Part shown: positions 1 to 12,606 of the stretch, one piece after another | Layout: every line of letters begins with the position of its first letter | How positions within the stretch are numbered: position 1 is the first letter of the stretch | Assembly: GCF_023091745.1 (NCBI RefSeq) | Contig: NC_068920.1 | Coordinates: forward strand, 116,091,622 to 116,155,621 | Reading direction: 5' to 3' | Origin: Budorcas taxicolor | Taxonomy: Eukaryota; Chordata; Mammalia; Artiodactyla; Bovidae | DNA length: 64,000 nt | Made by a program: the position numbers and the translations under genes | The notes under the pieces: generated by a model | Seen by the model: the letters and a program-made list of their open reading frames with translations, nothing else | What the model was told of the DNA's origin: nothing | The model's database searches: none

Positions 1-1768
1 CAGAGTTCGAAGGCATCAATTCTTTGGTGCTGAGCTTTCTTTATATTTAGACTCTCATATCCATTCATGACCACTGGAAAACCCATAGTTTTGACTAGAT
101 TAACCTTTGTTGGCAAAGTAATGTCTCTGCTTTTTAATATACTGTCTAGGTTGGTCATAGCATTTCTTCCAAGGAGCAAGTGTCTTTTAATTTCATGATT
201 GAAGTCACCATCTGCAGTGATTTTGGAGCCCCCCAAAATAAAGTCTCTCAGTGTTTCCATTGTTTCCCCATCTGTTTTCCATGAAGAGATGGGACCAGAT
301 GCCATGATCTTAGTTTCCTGAATGTTGAGTTTTAAGCCAACTTTTTCACTCTCCTCTTTTACTTTCATCAAGAGGCTCTTTAGTTCTTCTTCACTTTCTG
401 CCATAAGTGTGGTGCCATCTGCATATCTGAGGTTATTGATATTTCTCCCGGCAATCTTGATTCCAGCTCATACTTCATCTGGACTGGCATTTTGCATGAT
501 GTACTCTGCATATAAGTTAAATAAGTACGGTGACAATATACAGCCTTGACATACTCCTTTCCCAATTTGGAACCAGTCTGTTGTTCCATGTCCAGTTCTA
601 ACTGTTGATTCTTGAACTGCATACAGATTTCTCAAGAGGCAGATCAGGTGGTCTGGTATTCCCATCTCTTTCAGAATTTTCCACAGTTGTTGTGATCCAT
701 ACAGCCAAAGGCTTTGGCATAGTCAATAAAGCAGAATGTTTTTTCTGGAACTCTCTCACATTTTTGATGATCCAATGGATGTTGGCAATTTTATCTCTGG
801 TTTCTTTACCTTTTCTAAATCCAGCTTGAGCATTTAGAAGTTAACGATTCACATACTGTTGAAGCCTGGTTTGGAGGATTTTGAGCATTACTTTGCTAGC
901 ATGTGAGATGAGTGCAATTGTGCGGTAGTTTGAACAATCTTTGGCACTGCCTTTCTTTGGGATTGGAGGAAAACTGACCTTTTCCATCCTGTGGCCACTG
1001 CTGAGTTTTCCAAATTTGCAGGCATACTGACTGCATCATCTTTTATCATTCATAGTATTTTCTTTTCGGATTTGAAATAGCTCAGCTGGAATTTCATCAC
1101 CTCCTCTAGCTTTGTTCATAGTGATGCTTCTTAAAGTTCACTTGACTTCACATTCCAGGATGTCTGGCTTTTGGTGAGTGATCACACCATCATGGTTATC
1201 TGGGTCATGAAGATCTTATAGTTCTTCTGTGTATTCTTGCCACCTCTTCTCCATATCTTCTACTTCTGTTTGGTCCACACCATTTTTGTCTTTTATTGTG
1301 CCCATCTTTGCATGAAGTGTTCCCTTGGTATCTCTAATTATCTTGAAGAGATCTCTAGTCTTTCCCATTCTATTGTTTTCCTCTATTTCTTTGCATAGAT
1401 CACTGAGGGAGTCTTTCTTATCTCTCCTTGCTATTCTTTGGAACTCTGCATTCAAATGGGTATATCTTTCCTTTCTTCTGTTGTCTTTATCTTCTCTTCT
1501 TTTCTCAGCTATTTGTAAGACCTCCTCAGACAACCATTTTGCCTTTTTGCATTTCTTTTTCTTGGGGACGATCTTGATCACTGCCTCCTGTACAATGTCA
1601 TAAACCTCCTTCCATAGTCCTTTGGGCAATCTGTCTATCAGATCTAAGCCCTTGAATCTATTTGTCACTTCCACTTTATAATTACAAGGGATTTTATTTA
1701 GGTCATATTTGAATGATCTAGAGGTTTTGCCTGCTTTCTTCAATTTAAGTCTGAGTTTGGCAATAAGG
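1..1768 (-). mobile_element. BovB LINE, RT part, cut by window edge
   Basis: Read on the minus strand, this is the linker and reverse-transcriptase part of a BovB element. It enters the window with its 3' part missing at base 1. The linker frame runs from 1743 down to 1216. The RT core follows, in broken frames down to about 380, with segments for motif B (QGCILSP) and motif C. Motif C at about 411-429 reads YADG instead of YADD, so a catalytic aspartate is lost. Stops and frameshifts confirm a dead copy. The 5' truncation is near 1768, at the same sequence type seen at 8935-8965 in another copy. Confidence 0.93.
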
Positions 1769-2055
1769 ATTTCAAGTCAAATTCAACACAAGTCTTTTTG
1801 AGTTGGAATTAACTTTGAGACATGAAATGCTTTAGAAGGTGCCTGAAGTATCTCAAAAATGTGTTTTCTCTTTATGGAAAGAAATATTAAGCTAAGTATA
1901 CTTGATATGTTAAATTACAAAGGCCACATTGTCAAATAAGTAACATCAAATCATGCTGTGTCTGTATAGATACGTATTATGTATTCCCAGAAATTATGTA
2001 CAATTCCTGGAAGGCATATATGTCCTGACATAAAGTGTTATCTGTCATTAAAACT

Positions 2056-2249
2056 GGGCTTAGATGGTAAAGAGTCTGCCTGCAATGCAGGAGACCTGGG
2101 TTTGATCTCTGGGTCAGGAAGATCCCCGGTAGAAGGAAATGGCAACCAATTGCAATATTCTTGTCTGGAGAATCCCAGGGACAGAGGAGCCTAGCAGGCT
2201 ATAGTCTGTATGGGTGCAAAGAGTTGGACATGACTGAGCTAGTAACACT
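2056..2249 (+). mobile_element. Bov-tA SINE
   Basis: Complete Bov-tA unit. A tRNA-Glu-like head (GGTAAAGAGTCTGCCTGCAA, then the box-B-like GGTTTGATCTC) is followed by the Bov-A tail ending near GAGTTGGACATGACTGAGC. Confidence 0.9.
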
Positions 2250-3440
2250 TTCTTTACACTAAAGGGCCTGATCTTAAGTACCAGGAAGATTCAGCAACAA
2301 TAGAATCTGTAAACTTTGTGGTACATGTGGTTGAAGTCCATTCTGCTCCTGAAAAAAACCAAAACCAAGCCAAACAAACAAACAAAGAATGTTTCTTGGC
2401 AGACTTTTGCCTTCCTAAGGTGCTTGTGAAAAGGCAATAGACTGTGCCTGAATGAGAGAAATTAAGATGAATAAACAGTAGCTGTAGATTAAGCAAACAG
2501 CCAGGGCAATGGGAAAACAAATGGCCTGGCTTTTCCTGGCTCTCTGGAAATCTTTTTTTTTTTTTTTATTTTTGCATTTCTCACCTTCCGTAGTGCAGTT
2601 AAGATGATTCAAATTGTAAATAGACATTGGCAGGAAGATTTCTATAAAATGAAAAAAGCTGTCTACTTGCAATGTCTGACCTGTTGGGTTTATACTCTGG
2701 GGGGGGGAAAAAAAATTGTTCTCAGGGCCCTAGACTTTATTTCTCTGGACCTTTGAATTCTTGCAGCTGGACTTCATTCAGCTATCACTTAATGTATGTT
2801 ATCAAAATGTTCTTGTCTTTGTATTTTTTTGCAATAGGTTGAATCCTTCCCCTGATGCAAAGGTGATGCCCCCTTAATTGTAAAGAAACTTTTAAAAATG
2901 TGTTTTCCATGTGGGGTCTACCTTCCACAAACTCCAGTGGCCAAGACACTTCACTGGGCAAATACTTTACAGAAAACTTGCAAACTTGGGATTATCACTG
3001 TCCTTGTCACCTTCAATTACTAGAAGGATCAACAGAACTAATGGAAAACTGGACTAAAAAGAACAAGAATTAATTACATGGGAACCAATGAACTGATGAA
3101 TGATTATAATTTTTATAACTTTTGTCTAAAATACTACTGATTTTTTAACGTTTTGTTTTAAAATACAAGGAAAATTTTTAAAAGATTTATAACAATTGAG
3201 TAAAACAGACTTTTATAAGCAGAGTTGAAACACTGATCTTTCCTTCCTTAACTTATCCCTCCAGAATTCAGAAATTCTCAGTGAGCATACTTATTTTCTG
3301 GGCAATATAGTTATTTGCATAAATTCAATAAGAATTTGTTCTCCTTGTAATAGGATACAATTATAAACATTGATTATATCACCAAGGCTTTCACTGAAAT
3401 GTTATATTTGAAAGAGAGATTTATAGGCAAATATGACCAG
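2250..3440. other. no gene recognised; unique or decayed DNA
   Basis: AT-rich, with a T run (2551-2567) and a G run followed by an A run (2700-2715). Open frames are short and show no family signature. Confidence 0.5.
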
Positions 3441-4569
3441 GGAGTTTGAAGAAACTAAGGTCGACTTCTTGGGCCCAATATATAAAGCCCCTTGGAAAAA
3501 ACATCCTTATACCTTGTCAACAGAATTCTCAGCAGCCTTACCTGGTAAATAAGGAAAGTTCCTTCCTAGATGGCCCAGGAATTTTAGGATACTTTGGGTA
3601 CTATAAGAGAAGAGAAATTCACCAAAATCTATCAGTATTACAGGCAACCCTTGTGACAGGTCTCAGGTGTGGCTTACTGGCCCTGAGAGGCTATTACAAA
3701 TTTAATCTTATAACAAGTTCTAGCAAAACATACTTAAAAGAGCCAATATAATCAATTGTCATTCTTGCTGGATTTATGAAAATAACCAGGCCAAGTTTAT
3801 TAAATTAAAACTTATTTTGCAAACAGATTGGTGTTAATTTGGCTGTCTTTGATAAAAATGAGGGTGATTTTAGAGTGGAAAAAATATGCTTCAATTAAAT
3901 TTTAATATCCACTTATAGATATTAAATTCTTATGCTATTATTTTTCCTTGAGTCTTTGTTATTTAGCTGAAAATTAGACTGGATGCTGAATTTTCCTGGT
4001 TTTCTCCAGTATCAAACCACAATTCTCTAAGCTAATGTTTCCAATTGTTATCCCATCCTTTTGTCTTGGAATCACTGAGAATTAAAATTGCTATTTTTTA
4101 AAGCCCTGAAGATTGAAGTTTGTTGACTTGATATAAACTTCAGAGAAATCACCCCAACAGTTCAACCTTTAATAATCCTTGTGGCTGTCTATGTATGAAC
4201 CATTCAGAAAGTTTACCTAAACACCCAATTGCTTCACCAGAGATATTTCAAACTGAAAAATGTGCCTTGTCCCAATATCTAAAAATTGGCTTGACTGACT
4301 GAACCCTAGGATCAGAAACTGGAATATAATCTACTGTATCATTAATCTTTGCTTTCATTTTGTTCCCACAGAAGTGTCTCTTATTAAATACTTGACTGGA
4401 GTCCATCGGCATCAGTCTTCTAAATTAGATACATCTGTTTGACTGATCTGTTCTTAGAAACAAAAAGTTGCTTCAGTGAAATAGAGGATTCTGCTAACCT
4501 GTTATCTCTCTCTATAGTCAACAGCTCATCTTTTAATATGAGAAAATTCTATGTTTCAGAGAAAGGAAC
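3441..4569 (+). mobile_element. possible internal remnant of an old LTR retroelement
   Basis: This segment lies directly upstream of the LTR at 4570 and ends in a purine-rich tract (about 4557-4568, AGAGAAAGGAAC), which is where a polypurine tract should be. A 101-codon frame at 3446-3751 matches no family I can name. Assigning the segment as internal element sequence is inferred from position only. Confidence 0.35.
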
Positions 4570-5103
4570 TGTTGAGTCCAGAGTAGGTTGCCCCTAAATG
4601 TGCCTCAGTGGTATACTGATTACATTGAATTAAAGTTACTTAAGTTGCCAACAGGAGGGAGACACTGACCCTCCTTTCTGTTTCCTTGAAAGCAGGACAT
4701 ATATCTCTCATGTGAAGGTGCGTTCTCTGCTTCTGGAGATAGAAAGACACTCTTATCACCCAAAGTAGGGAATTTGGGCTGAAAAACCCACGTAAACAAA
4801 CCTTGTTCCTTCTTATATTTCCTACTCTAAGACCAAACTTTATTTAGATACTTCACTAAGTAAGCACCCAAAGCCTACATTTTTTTTTTTTGTTCTGTCA
4901 ATTCCTCATAAATTTATTCTTTATTTGTCTAAAAGTATAAAAGCTGCCTGCTTTGACCACTTCTTAGGTTCCATTTCTATGAAAACTCCATGTACATGAA
5001 TTAAAATTTGTCTATTTTCCTCCAGTTAATCTGTTTTGTTTCAGCTTTGTTTCAGCCACAAGAATCAAGAATTGTAGAGGGGGAAATTTCCCCATCCCCA
5101 ACA
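4570..5103 (+). mobile_element. degenerate endogenous retrovirus-type LTR, probably a 3' LTR
   Basis: A 534-bp segment begins TGTTG and ends CAACA, a perfect 5-bp terminal inverted repeat with the TG...CA ends of an LTR. Within it are a TATA-like AGTATAAAAGCTGCC (about 4935-4950) and, about 60 bp further on, an ATTAAA poly(A)-type hexamer. A polypurine tract sits immediately upstream and no primer-binding site is obvious downstream, so this looks like a 3' LTR. The flanks AGGAAC and GTACCA do not match, which argues against a simple solo LTR. The family is not assigned; it resembles old mammalian LTRs of the MER type. Confidence 0.65.
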
Positions 5104-5765
5104 GTACCAGGTTGGTATCTCTTGATGAAAGTAAGTTAGAAATTAATTTTTGAACATTAATACTTACAGGATTTTTTTTAATGGAATACTATACTTTGAA
5201 AGAAGACTTTAAACACACAATGACTTTCATGTATAGAGGACGTAATAATTTAAAACACATGATAAATATATTGTAGCTAATGCGATACTGAGAGGGAGAA
5301 GCTGTGAGAAACAAGATTTAAAACAACAGTTAACACAGTTGCCTCATAAAGCCTTTAAAGCCTCAAATAGCTGCATACTTATTGAGATAGTTATCATTGT
5401 TGCTTACATATATGGTTGAGAAATTCCACATGCAAGGTAATAAAATAGAGGACTTTTGCTGTGTTCAAAGTGATGGCTTTTTCAGTGAAGCCTTAATCCC
5501 ATCGCTTCAATATGTCCTTGCCCTCAGGAGCCTCAGTGTTCCACCCTTGGACTAGATATTTAAGACTTTCTATTGAGAGATTGCCTCCAAATTTCTTTAA
5601 TTCTTGGCAGTCCTGTGAGTAAAAATGTATCTTCAAAAATTAGGCTGAAGAGAAAAGAGGCTAAAAAAGCATACAATGGACTGACCCATTCTTTGTCTGC
5701 TTATAATGCAGCTTTTTTTTTTACTTCAAAGGTAAAGGCTAGTGTATTTAACACACAATTTTAAG
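5104..5765. other. no gene recognised
   Basis: AT-rich sequence without a recognisable repeat or exon. A 63-codon frame at 5573-5764 has no family features. Confidence 0.5.
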
Positions 5766-5769
5766 GCAT

Positions 5770-5965
5770 GTTCTACTGGCACTTGCTCTTTTAAGTGCTT
5801 TACAAATAGTGGCCTAGCTAATCCCCATCACATCTGATAAATGGGTGCTATTATAAGCATATATAACAGCTGAAGATCACAGAGGCTAATAAACTTAAGT
5901 TCAAGTAGCTACTAAGTGTTAGAGTTGGGTGATATGAACCCCAGATGTTTTTCTTCAGAGTCACT
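5770..5965 (+). repeat. MIR SINE, old
   Basis: Diverged MIR. The order is a segment like GCTTTACAAATAG, CTAATCCCCATCACATC, then ACAGCTGAAGATCACAGAGGC and the AGTTGGGTGATATGAACCCC end. Confidence 0.6.
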
Positions 5966-6691
5966 TTTTTATATTAATAAAATCTTCCCTTTCCCTTCTC
6001 TTTAGTAACTTTATAGTCAATACCACCAACTGTCTGAGGGCCAGCTGATTTTAATAAATATCCACTCACCGATCGTGGCTATAGTTACAGACCCCATAAG
6101 AAGAGCTTAAAAATTGAATAATTGTGAGGCATCAAGTACTCAGTCCTTTGGCGCAGACTTTAATTTGTCTTTTACATATTTCCATATCTTCTCTTTAAAA
6201 CTAACACTTTCACACTTGATAGATTTACATATAGCAGATTCACAAACAAGTGGGGAAAAGAGGGGTATTGTATATTCCTATCCAACATAGGTGTAATGAA
6301 GCCCCACCCATGGTCACAAACACATGGGGCCAGATAAATTAAAATCAAGGACAGAGCCCCCAGATTCTCTCATGTCTCTGCGTGTGTCCATGGAAATAAA
6401 GGACATGAAAGCATTAGGAAAAGAATCAGGTATTACAGAAAAGCATCCATGGTTTCTCCCTCCTGTAAATCATCTTACCTTTGAATGATCAGAAACACAC
6501 TCTCCATCAAACCTCCAATTATTTATTTTATTAAATTTGAGGATGAAGTATCTAAAAATGTTATAAATTCCTCACATTCAGAAACAGTTCTTTCTTCTAG
6601 ATTCCTCCTCTATAAAACCTTGAATCTGAGGTACAAGGAGGAGGGAAAAACTAGAAGATAAGGCCCTACAGAGGCTCTGATAAAAGGGAAT
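5966..6691. other. no gene recognised
   Basis: Unique-looking DNA with no supported exon or repeat. Confidence 0.5.
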
Positions 6692-6700
6692 TCCAGCATT

Positions 6701-6926
6701 AAAGTGAAGTCGCTTGGTCGTATCTGACTCTTTGTGACCCTGTGGACTGTAGCCCACCAAGCTCCTCCGTCCATGGGATTCTCCAGGTAAGAATACTGGA
6801 GTGGGTTGCCATTTCCTTCTCCAGGGGATCTTCCTGACCGAGGGATCAAACCCAGGTCTCCCTGGGTTGCAGACAGGCAGGGTTGCACTGCAGGCAGAAG
6901 CTTTAACCTCTGAGCCACAAGGGAAG
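6701..6926 (-). mobile_element. Bov-tA SINE with target-site duplication
   Basis: Minus-strand Bov-tA ending in the complement of the tRNA-like head (AGCCACAAGGGAAG). It is flanked by a perfect 9-bp direct repeat TCCAGCATT at 6692-6700 and 6927-6935, so both ends of this insertion are defined. Confidence 0.92.
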
Positions 6927-6935
6927 TCCAGCATT

Positions 6936-7821
6936 GGGGATAGCCTGTTCCTGGAACATCCTGGGAATTGTCACAGACAAGGTCCCCTTCCCTCCAGGCA
7001 GGTCGGCAAACTGTTGAAGTCAAAGGTGGGGTTTGCCATTTCCCAGCAGCGACCAGATGCTCTGTTCCCACGATCCTGAGCACAAGGAGAAGAAAGTGAA
7101 TTTTTCCAAGAATATTGATGGCTGGTTTGAGAGGGCAGGAGGAGTCAGACAGACAGTGTGAGCTGTAATGGGATAGTCTGAGGGCACAGAGACAGGGAAG
7201 CAGTGGGCAACATGTGGAGCAACTCGACTTGGGGCAGGTGCGAAAACATATTGAAATCCCAAGACTTAACTGATATGTCCAGTATTGTACTATCAAAGAA
7301 AGAGAGGCTAAAATTCACCTCTTCTATCTTCCAGTATTTTTTCCTTCTTTTGCTTTCTTTCAAATTTCATGCTTTTTTTTTTTCTCTTTTGTCTCTGAAC
7401 ACCTCCCATACACATGTGGATTCCTCCTAGGTACATATTTTTTGGTTCTCTCCTCCCATCAGTTTGATGACATGTCCTCTTCCTACCTTGCCCTGATATG
7501 ATTTCAGTGGGTTGACCAAACCACTCCTTTATTTGATGGTAACTGTCTCACCAGTGGATTAAAAGTCCACACTGCACTTCCACCATTCAGCACACTTTAA
7601 TGCAATCAGGATCATACAATATTCCTTAAACAGACTTCCCAGAACCTTTAAACGTCTTCCTGATGGGACCCTGATACTGTGGGTTTACAGACCCTGCTGT
7701 CTAGTGAATGTTTTCAACTCTGGTGTTTTTCATATTTTTCTAACTATAGAGTACAACAGGTCCAGACAGAGAATTCCATTTCATAATGTTTTCCTTAAGC
7801 ATGATCTGATACAGATTTTAT
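6936..7821. other. no gene recognised
   Basis: Mixed-composition sequence with pyrimidine-rich runs near 7320-7400. Overlapping short frames on both strands show no conserved domain and no splice-site-bounded exon. Confidence 0.45.
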
Positions 7822-9308
7822 TGTTATTCAATCACCCAGTCGTGTGCAATGCTTTATGACCCAATGGGCTGCAGCACACCAGGCTTCCCTATCCTTCACC
7901 ATCTCCTGGAGTTTGCTCAAACTCATTTCCATTGAATTAATGATGCCATCCAACCATCTCATACTGTGTTGTCCCCTTCTCCTCCTGCCCTCATTTTAGC
8001 TCAGCATTAGGGTCTTTTCCAATGAGTCACCTCCTTGCATCAGGTGGCCAAAGATTGGAGCTTCAGCATCAGTCCTTCCAATGAATATTCAGGGTTGATT
8101 TACATTACGATTGACCAGTTTGATCTCCTCGCTGTCTGAGGGCCTCTAAAGTAACTCTCCAGCACCACAGTTTGAAAGCATCAATTTTTCGACTCTCAGC
8201 TTTCTTTCTGGTCCAACTCTCACATCCATACACGACTGCTGCTGTTTTCCAAATTTGCTGGCATATTGAGTATGGCACTTTAACAGCATCATGTTTTAGG
8301 GTTTGAAAGAGCTCAGCTGGAATCCCATTACCTCCACTAGCTTTGTTCATCACTTGACTCCACACTCCAGGGTGTCTGGCTTTAGGTGAGTGGTCACATC
8401 ATTGTGGTTAACTGGGTCATAAAGACCTCTTTTGTACAGTTCTTCTGTATCTTCTTCCCACTTCTTAATATCTTCTGCTTCTGTTAGGGCCATACCGTTT
8501 CTGTTCTTTATTGTGACCATCTTTGCATATTCCCTTGGTATCTCTAATTTTCTTGAATATATCCCTAATCTTTCCCATTCTATTGTTTTTCTCTATTTCT
8601 TTGCATTGTCCACTTAAGAAGGCTTTCTTATCTCTCTTTGCTCTTTTTGGAACTCTGCATTCAGATGGGTATATCTTTAATTTCATCCTTTGCCTTTCAC
8701 TTCTCTTAGCTATTTGTAAGGCCTCCTGAGACAAACATTTTGCCTTCTTTTTCTTGGGAATGGTTTTGGTCACTGCCTCCTGTACCATATTACAAACCTT
8801 TGTCCATAATTCTTCAGGCACTCTGTCTATCAGATCTAATCCCTTCAATCTATTTGTCACTTCCACTGTATAATCATAAGGGATTTTATTTAGGTCATAT
8901 CTGAATGGATTAGTGGTTTTCCCTATGTCCTTCAATTTAAGTCTGAATTTTGCAATAAGGAATTCATGATTTGAGCCACAGTCAGCTTCCAGTCTTGTTT
9001 TTGCTGACTGTGTAGAGCTTCTCCATCTTTGGCTGCAAAGAATATAATCAATCTGATTATATTACTGACCATCTGGTGATGTCCATATGTAGAGTCATCT
9101 CTTGTGTTGTTGGAAGAGAGTGTTTGCTATGAATAGTGTGTCCTCTTGGCAAAATTTTGTTAGCTTTTGCTTGCTTCATTTTGTACTTGAAGGTCAAACT
9201 TGCCTGTTACTCCAGGTATCTCTTGACTTCCTACTTCTGCATTAGAATCTCCTATGATGAAAAGGATATCATTTTTTTGGTGATAGTTCTAAAATGTTTT
9301 GTAGATCA
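7822..9308 (-). mobile_element. BovB LINE with internal deletion
   Basis: The minus-strand copy runs from its 3' end near 7822 to endonuclease-domain sequence near 9308. At about 8240 the frame jumps from the RT C-terminal part (CESWT...) straight to the linker/RT N-terminal part, so most of the RT is deleted. A linker frame remains at 8465-8935. From 8950 to 9308 the complement encodes the end of the endonuclease domain. Confidence 0.9.
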
Positions 9309-9478
9309 GGCTTCTCTAATGGCTCAGCATGTAAGGAATCTGCCTGAGATGCAAGAGTCACAGGAGACTCGGGTTCTACACCTGGGTTGGGAATATCCCC
9401 TGGGGGAGGGCATGACAACCTGCTCTAGTGTTCCTGCCTGGAGAATCTCATGGACAGAGGAGCCTGATGGGCTGCAGT
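9309..9478 (+). mobile_element. Bov-tA SINE, 3' truncated
   Basis: The tRNA-like head and most of the Bov-A unit are present. The tail stops at GGGCTGCAGTC, where the next BovB begins. Confidence 0.85.
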
Positions 9479-9480
9479 CT

Positions 9481-10128
9481 TGTTGTTGTTCAGTTGCCCA
9501 GTCATGTCTGACTCTTTGTGACCCATGGACTGCAGCCTGTCAGGCTTCCCCATCACTCACCATCTCCCCAAGTTTGCCCAAATTAATTTCCATTGCTTTG
9601 GTGATGTCACCCAGCCATCTCATCCTCTGATGCCCTCTTCTCCTTCTGCCCTTAATCTTTTCCAGCATCAGGGACTTTTCCAATGAGTCAGCTCTCTGCA
9701 TCAATGACCAAAATACTGGTGTTTCAGCTTCAGCATCAGTCCTTGTAACGAGTATTCAGGGTTGATCTCCATTAAGACTGACTGGTTTGATCTACTTGCT
9801 GTCTAAGGAACTTTCAACACCATAGTTCAAATGCATCAATTCTTCCATGCTCCACCTTCTTTATGGCCCAGCTCTCACAACTGTAGATGACCACTTGGAA
9901 GACCATAGCCTTGATTATATGTACCTTTGTTGGCAAAGTAATATCTCTGCTTTTTAATATGCTATGTTGGTCATAACTTTCCTTCCAACAATCATACATC
10001 TTTCAATTTCATGGCTGCAGTCACCATCTGGAGTGATTTTGGAGCCCCCCAAAATAAAGTCTGCCACTATTTCCACTGTTTTCCCATCTATTTGCCATGA
10101 AGTGATGAACTGGATGCCATGATCTTAG
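9481..10128 (-). mobile_element. BovB LINE 3' fragment
   Basis: The minus-strand 3' part of BovB begins with the complement of the terminal ACTGA-like repeat (GTTGTTCAGTTGCCCAGTCA) and runs to the region coding the segment after the YADD motif, where it is truncated near 10128. Confidence 0.9.
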
Positions 10129-10483
10129 TATCCATTCTATTTCAGATTCTTTTCCCATATGATTATTACAGATTATTGAGTAGAGTTCCTCATACTATAA
10201 AATAGGCCTTTGTTGATTATCTATTTTATATATAGTAATTTGTATACTTTAAACCCTAACTCCTAATTTATACCTCCTCTCCACCTTTGGTAACCGTAAG
10301 AGTGTTTTGTCTGTCTGTGAGTCTGTTTCTGTTTTGTAAATAAGTTTATTTGTATCTTTTTTTTAGAGTCCACCTATAAATGATTTCATATGATATATAT
10401 CTGTCTCTGACTAATTTCATTTAGTGTGATAATCTCTAGTTCCATGCATGTTGCTTCAAATGGCATTCTTTCTTTCTTTTTCT
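10129..10483 (-). mobile_element. L1 3'-end fragment
   Basis: Complement of L1 ORF2 end / 3' region: the order TTTATTTGTATC, CATATGATATATATCTGTC, then TAATCTCTAGTTCCATGCATG is the usual antisense L1 tail. It ends where a SINE begins. Confidence 0.75.
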
Positions 10484-10692
10484 ATGGCTTAGTATGGTGG
10501 TACAGTAGTAAAGACTGCCTGGGTCAATGCAGGAAACACAAAAGACATGGATTTGATCCCTGGGTCAGGAAGATCCCCCAGAGGAGGAAAAGGCAAACTT
10601 CTCCAGTATTCTTGCCTAGAAAGTTCCATGGACAGTGGAGCTTGGCAGGCTATAGTCAGTCCATGGGGTCACAAAGAGTCAGACGTGACTGA
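10484..10692 (+). mobile_element. Bov-tA SINE
   Basis: Diverged head (GTACAGTAGTAAAGACTGCC) with a full Bov-A tail ending GTCAGACGTGACTGAGT. Confidence 0.85.
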
Positions 10693-12606
10693 GTAAATAA
10701 GTATACAATATATATACAATAAATTTCATTGTCTGTATGTACCAAACCCACATAGTTCAAGTGTTCTGGTTGATTTTTTTCCAGATGTGTTTTCTTACAG
10801 GATTTCCTAATCTATGACCTCTTGAAGTCCACAGTATTTCATGTTAACAGATATTGCAGTAGAGTCTTTGGCTAAAATTTATTTTTCTGTTAGAGCCTCT
10901 TGGAATGCTCAACTTTCCCTAAGGTAAGAATGATGGGACTCTCCCTGGTACAATGTAGATAAACAACATGTCAGGCTGCAGTCTGTGGACCTTTAAGGGC
11001 AGGGAGAAGGAAAGAGAGACACTATATGAGATGATGGGAAGGATGGGAGGGGAGGACTTCTAGAGGAAAACGGCAGGATAGCAAGTCTGACAGGTGTAAT
11101 TTTGAAAAGACAAAGGAATCTATTTCTTGTAAAGTAAAATAGAATGGAAACAACAATATAAAGAAATCAGCAAATAAGTCTTAAGACCCTTCAGTTAAAG
11201 TTATTTTCTTCCAATATGCTACAAAAATTACTTTATTTCATGTCAAAGACCATGAGCTGTGTCAAATTTTCCCTAGTAGCCTTGTTGCCCCCTACGATTG
11301 CATAGAAAGAAGACAAAGAACTTTAGTATAATATTTGAGGCATTATGAGTCTCACAATATTCAGCTCAATTCCCCTTAAACCGTATCCCATGATGTGAAT
11401 ATAGATGGACCCAAACAGGTGCTTTCACACATGATGGGTTATTTTACAGGAGAGGAATATCCTCTATAATTATGCTACAGGAGCACAAACAACCTGATTC
11501 TTTCTGATGGGCCATAAGCTAGCCTACTCCTCACTTCAGAAAGAGACATCTTTTTGTATTGGAGAGTGACCAGGCCTGACTTACTTTGCTCTAGATGGAA
11601 GCACTGTCTCCGTTTTTCAAAACTGTAAGCAAACCTGTCATTGCTTTGGAGAGAGATGGGCTTTCTGTTTTTAAAGGCTCTTGACTACACAGACTTCCTT
11701 GCAATGGTCGTCCAGAAGAGAGGGCAGTGAGTGTTTCTGATTACATGAAGTTCAGAAATGCCAGAGCTCCACATAGAACTGTTTCCCATGTCTGCTCTGA
11801 AAAATTCTTTGCTTTCTCAATTAAAAAATAGTGTTCTTTCTATTTGTGGTAGTCAATGACTTTCAGAAAAAGATCATGTGTATGGGTTAAAAGTCTGGGG
11901 AAAGTTCCCTGGGAAATTGGATACAGAGAGATGCTGAGCTTTTCAGTCTTTAAAAGGATGGGATTGAGCAATGAATGTGCATAAAGCACTGTATTATACA
12001 ACGAGCAACATTTTATTATCTTTATAATTTTTTCTAAATAGTACCTAAGGTATTGCAGGTAAATCCTAAACATTTTGTCCCTGGTTAACATTTTCTTAAT
12101 AGAATAATTCTTGGGTTTTAATGATCCAATCTCCAGAAGATGTGTACATCAATTGGTGCAACATTTTTCAGCCAAATTTTGTATAAGAAAAATTGATATA
12201 TGCATTCCCAAATCTCAATATGAATCCATTAATAAAACTACACATGGGCTAAGTCTAGTGACATACTAAGCACGATTGTTAAAAGATGAGAATTGTATAT
12301 TTTTTCAAAGAGCACAGGTCACAGATGTTGCAGGTGTAAAAAGAGGCAGCACTGGGTCATGCATGTCATACAATAAGAGAAAAAAGTTTTAAACTACACA
12401 TTCATTGTGCGCTAATCAGAAAATCAAGTTTTAAAGAATTTTCTATTTTAACATTACAGTTTCCTACTTAAACCTGGGTGTTCATGGGTTTTAGAGCATT
12501 GTTTGGGGGATTGGGGTAGAAACCTACTGTACTACAGTTTTTTTTTTTTTCTTTTCTTTCTTTTAAAATGCTGAGCTATAAGCTCACAAATTCAACTTTT
12601 TTGACT
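10693..12606. other. no gene recognised
   Basis: About 1.9 kb of sequence with no confident repeat or exon. It ends in a T/C-rich tract (12539-12565) just before a BovB insertion. The 83-codon minus frame at 11840-12091 lacks any recognisable feature. Confidence 0.5.

Noticed and set aside
322..549. Recurrent frames starting MLSFKPTFSLSSFTFIKRLF on the strand opposite BovB
   Set aside because: They recur in every BovB copy (18000, 35146, 57274, 62384) because they are antisense shadows of the RT coding sequence.
2056..2130. tRNA gene
   Set aside because: The SINE heads resemble tRNA-Glu only in the promoter boxes; no cloverleaf with a proper anticodon and acceptor stem is kept.
3446..3751. 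101-codon frame as a gene
   Set aside because: No domain, no splice context and a position just upstream of an LTR; more likely element debris or chance.
6610..7296. 228-codon minus-strand frame
   Set aside because: Its second half is the reverse of a Bov-tA (QGDLGLIPRSGRSPGEGNGN and similar), so the length comes from the SINE, not from a gene.
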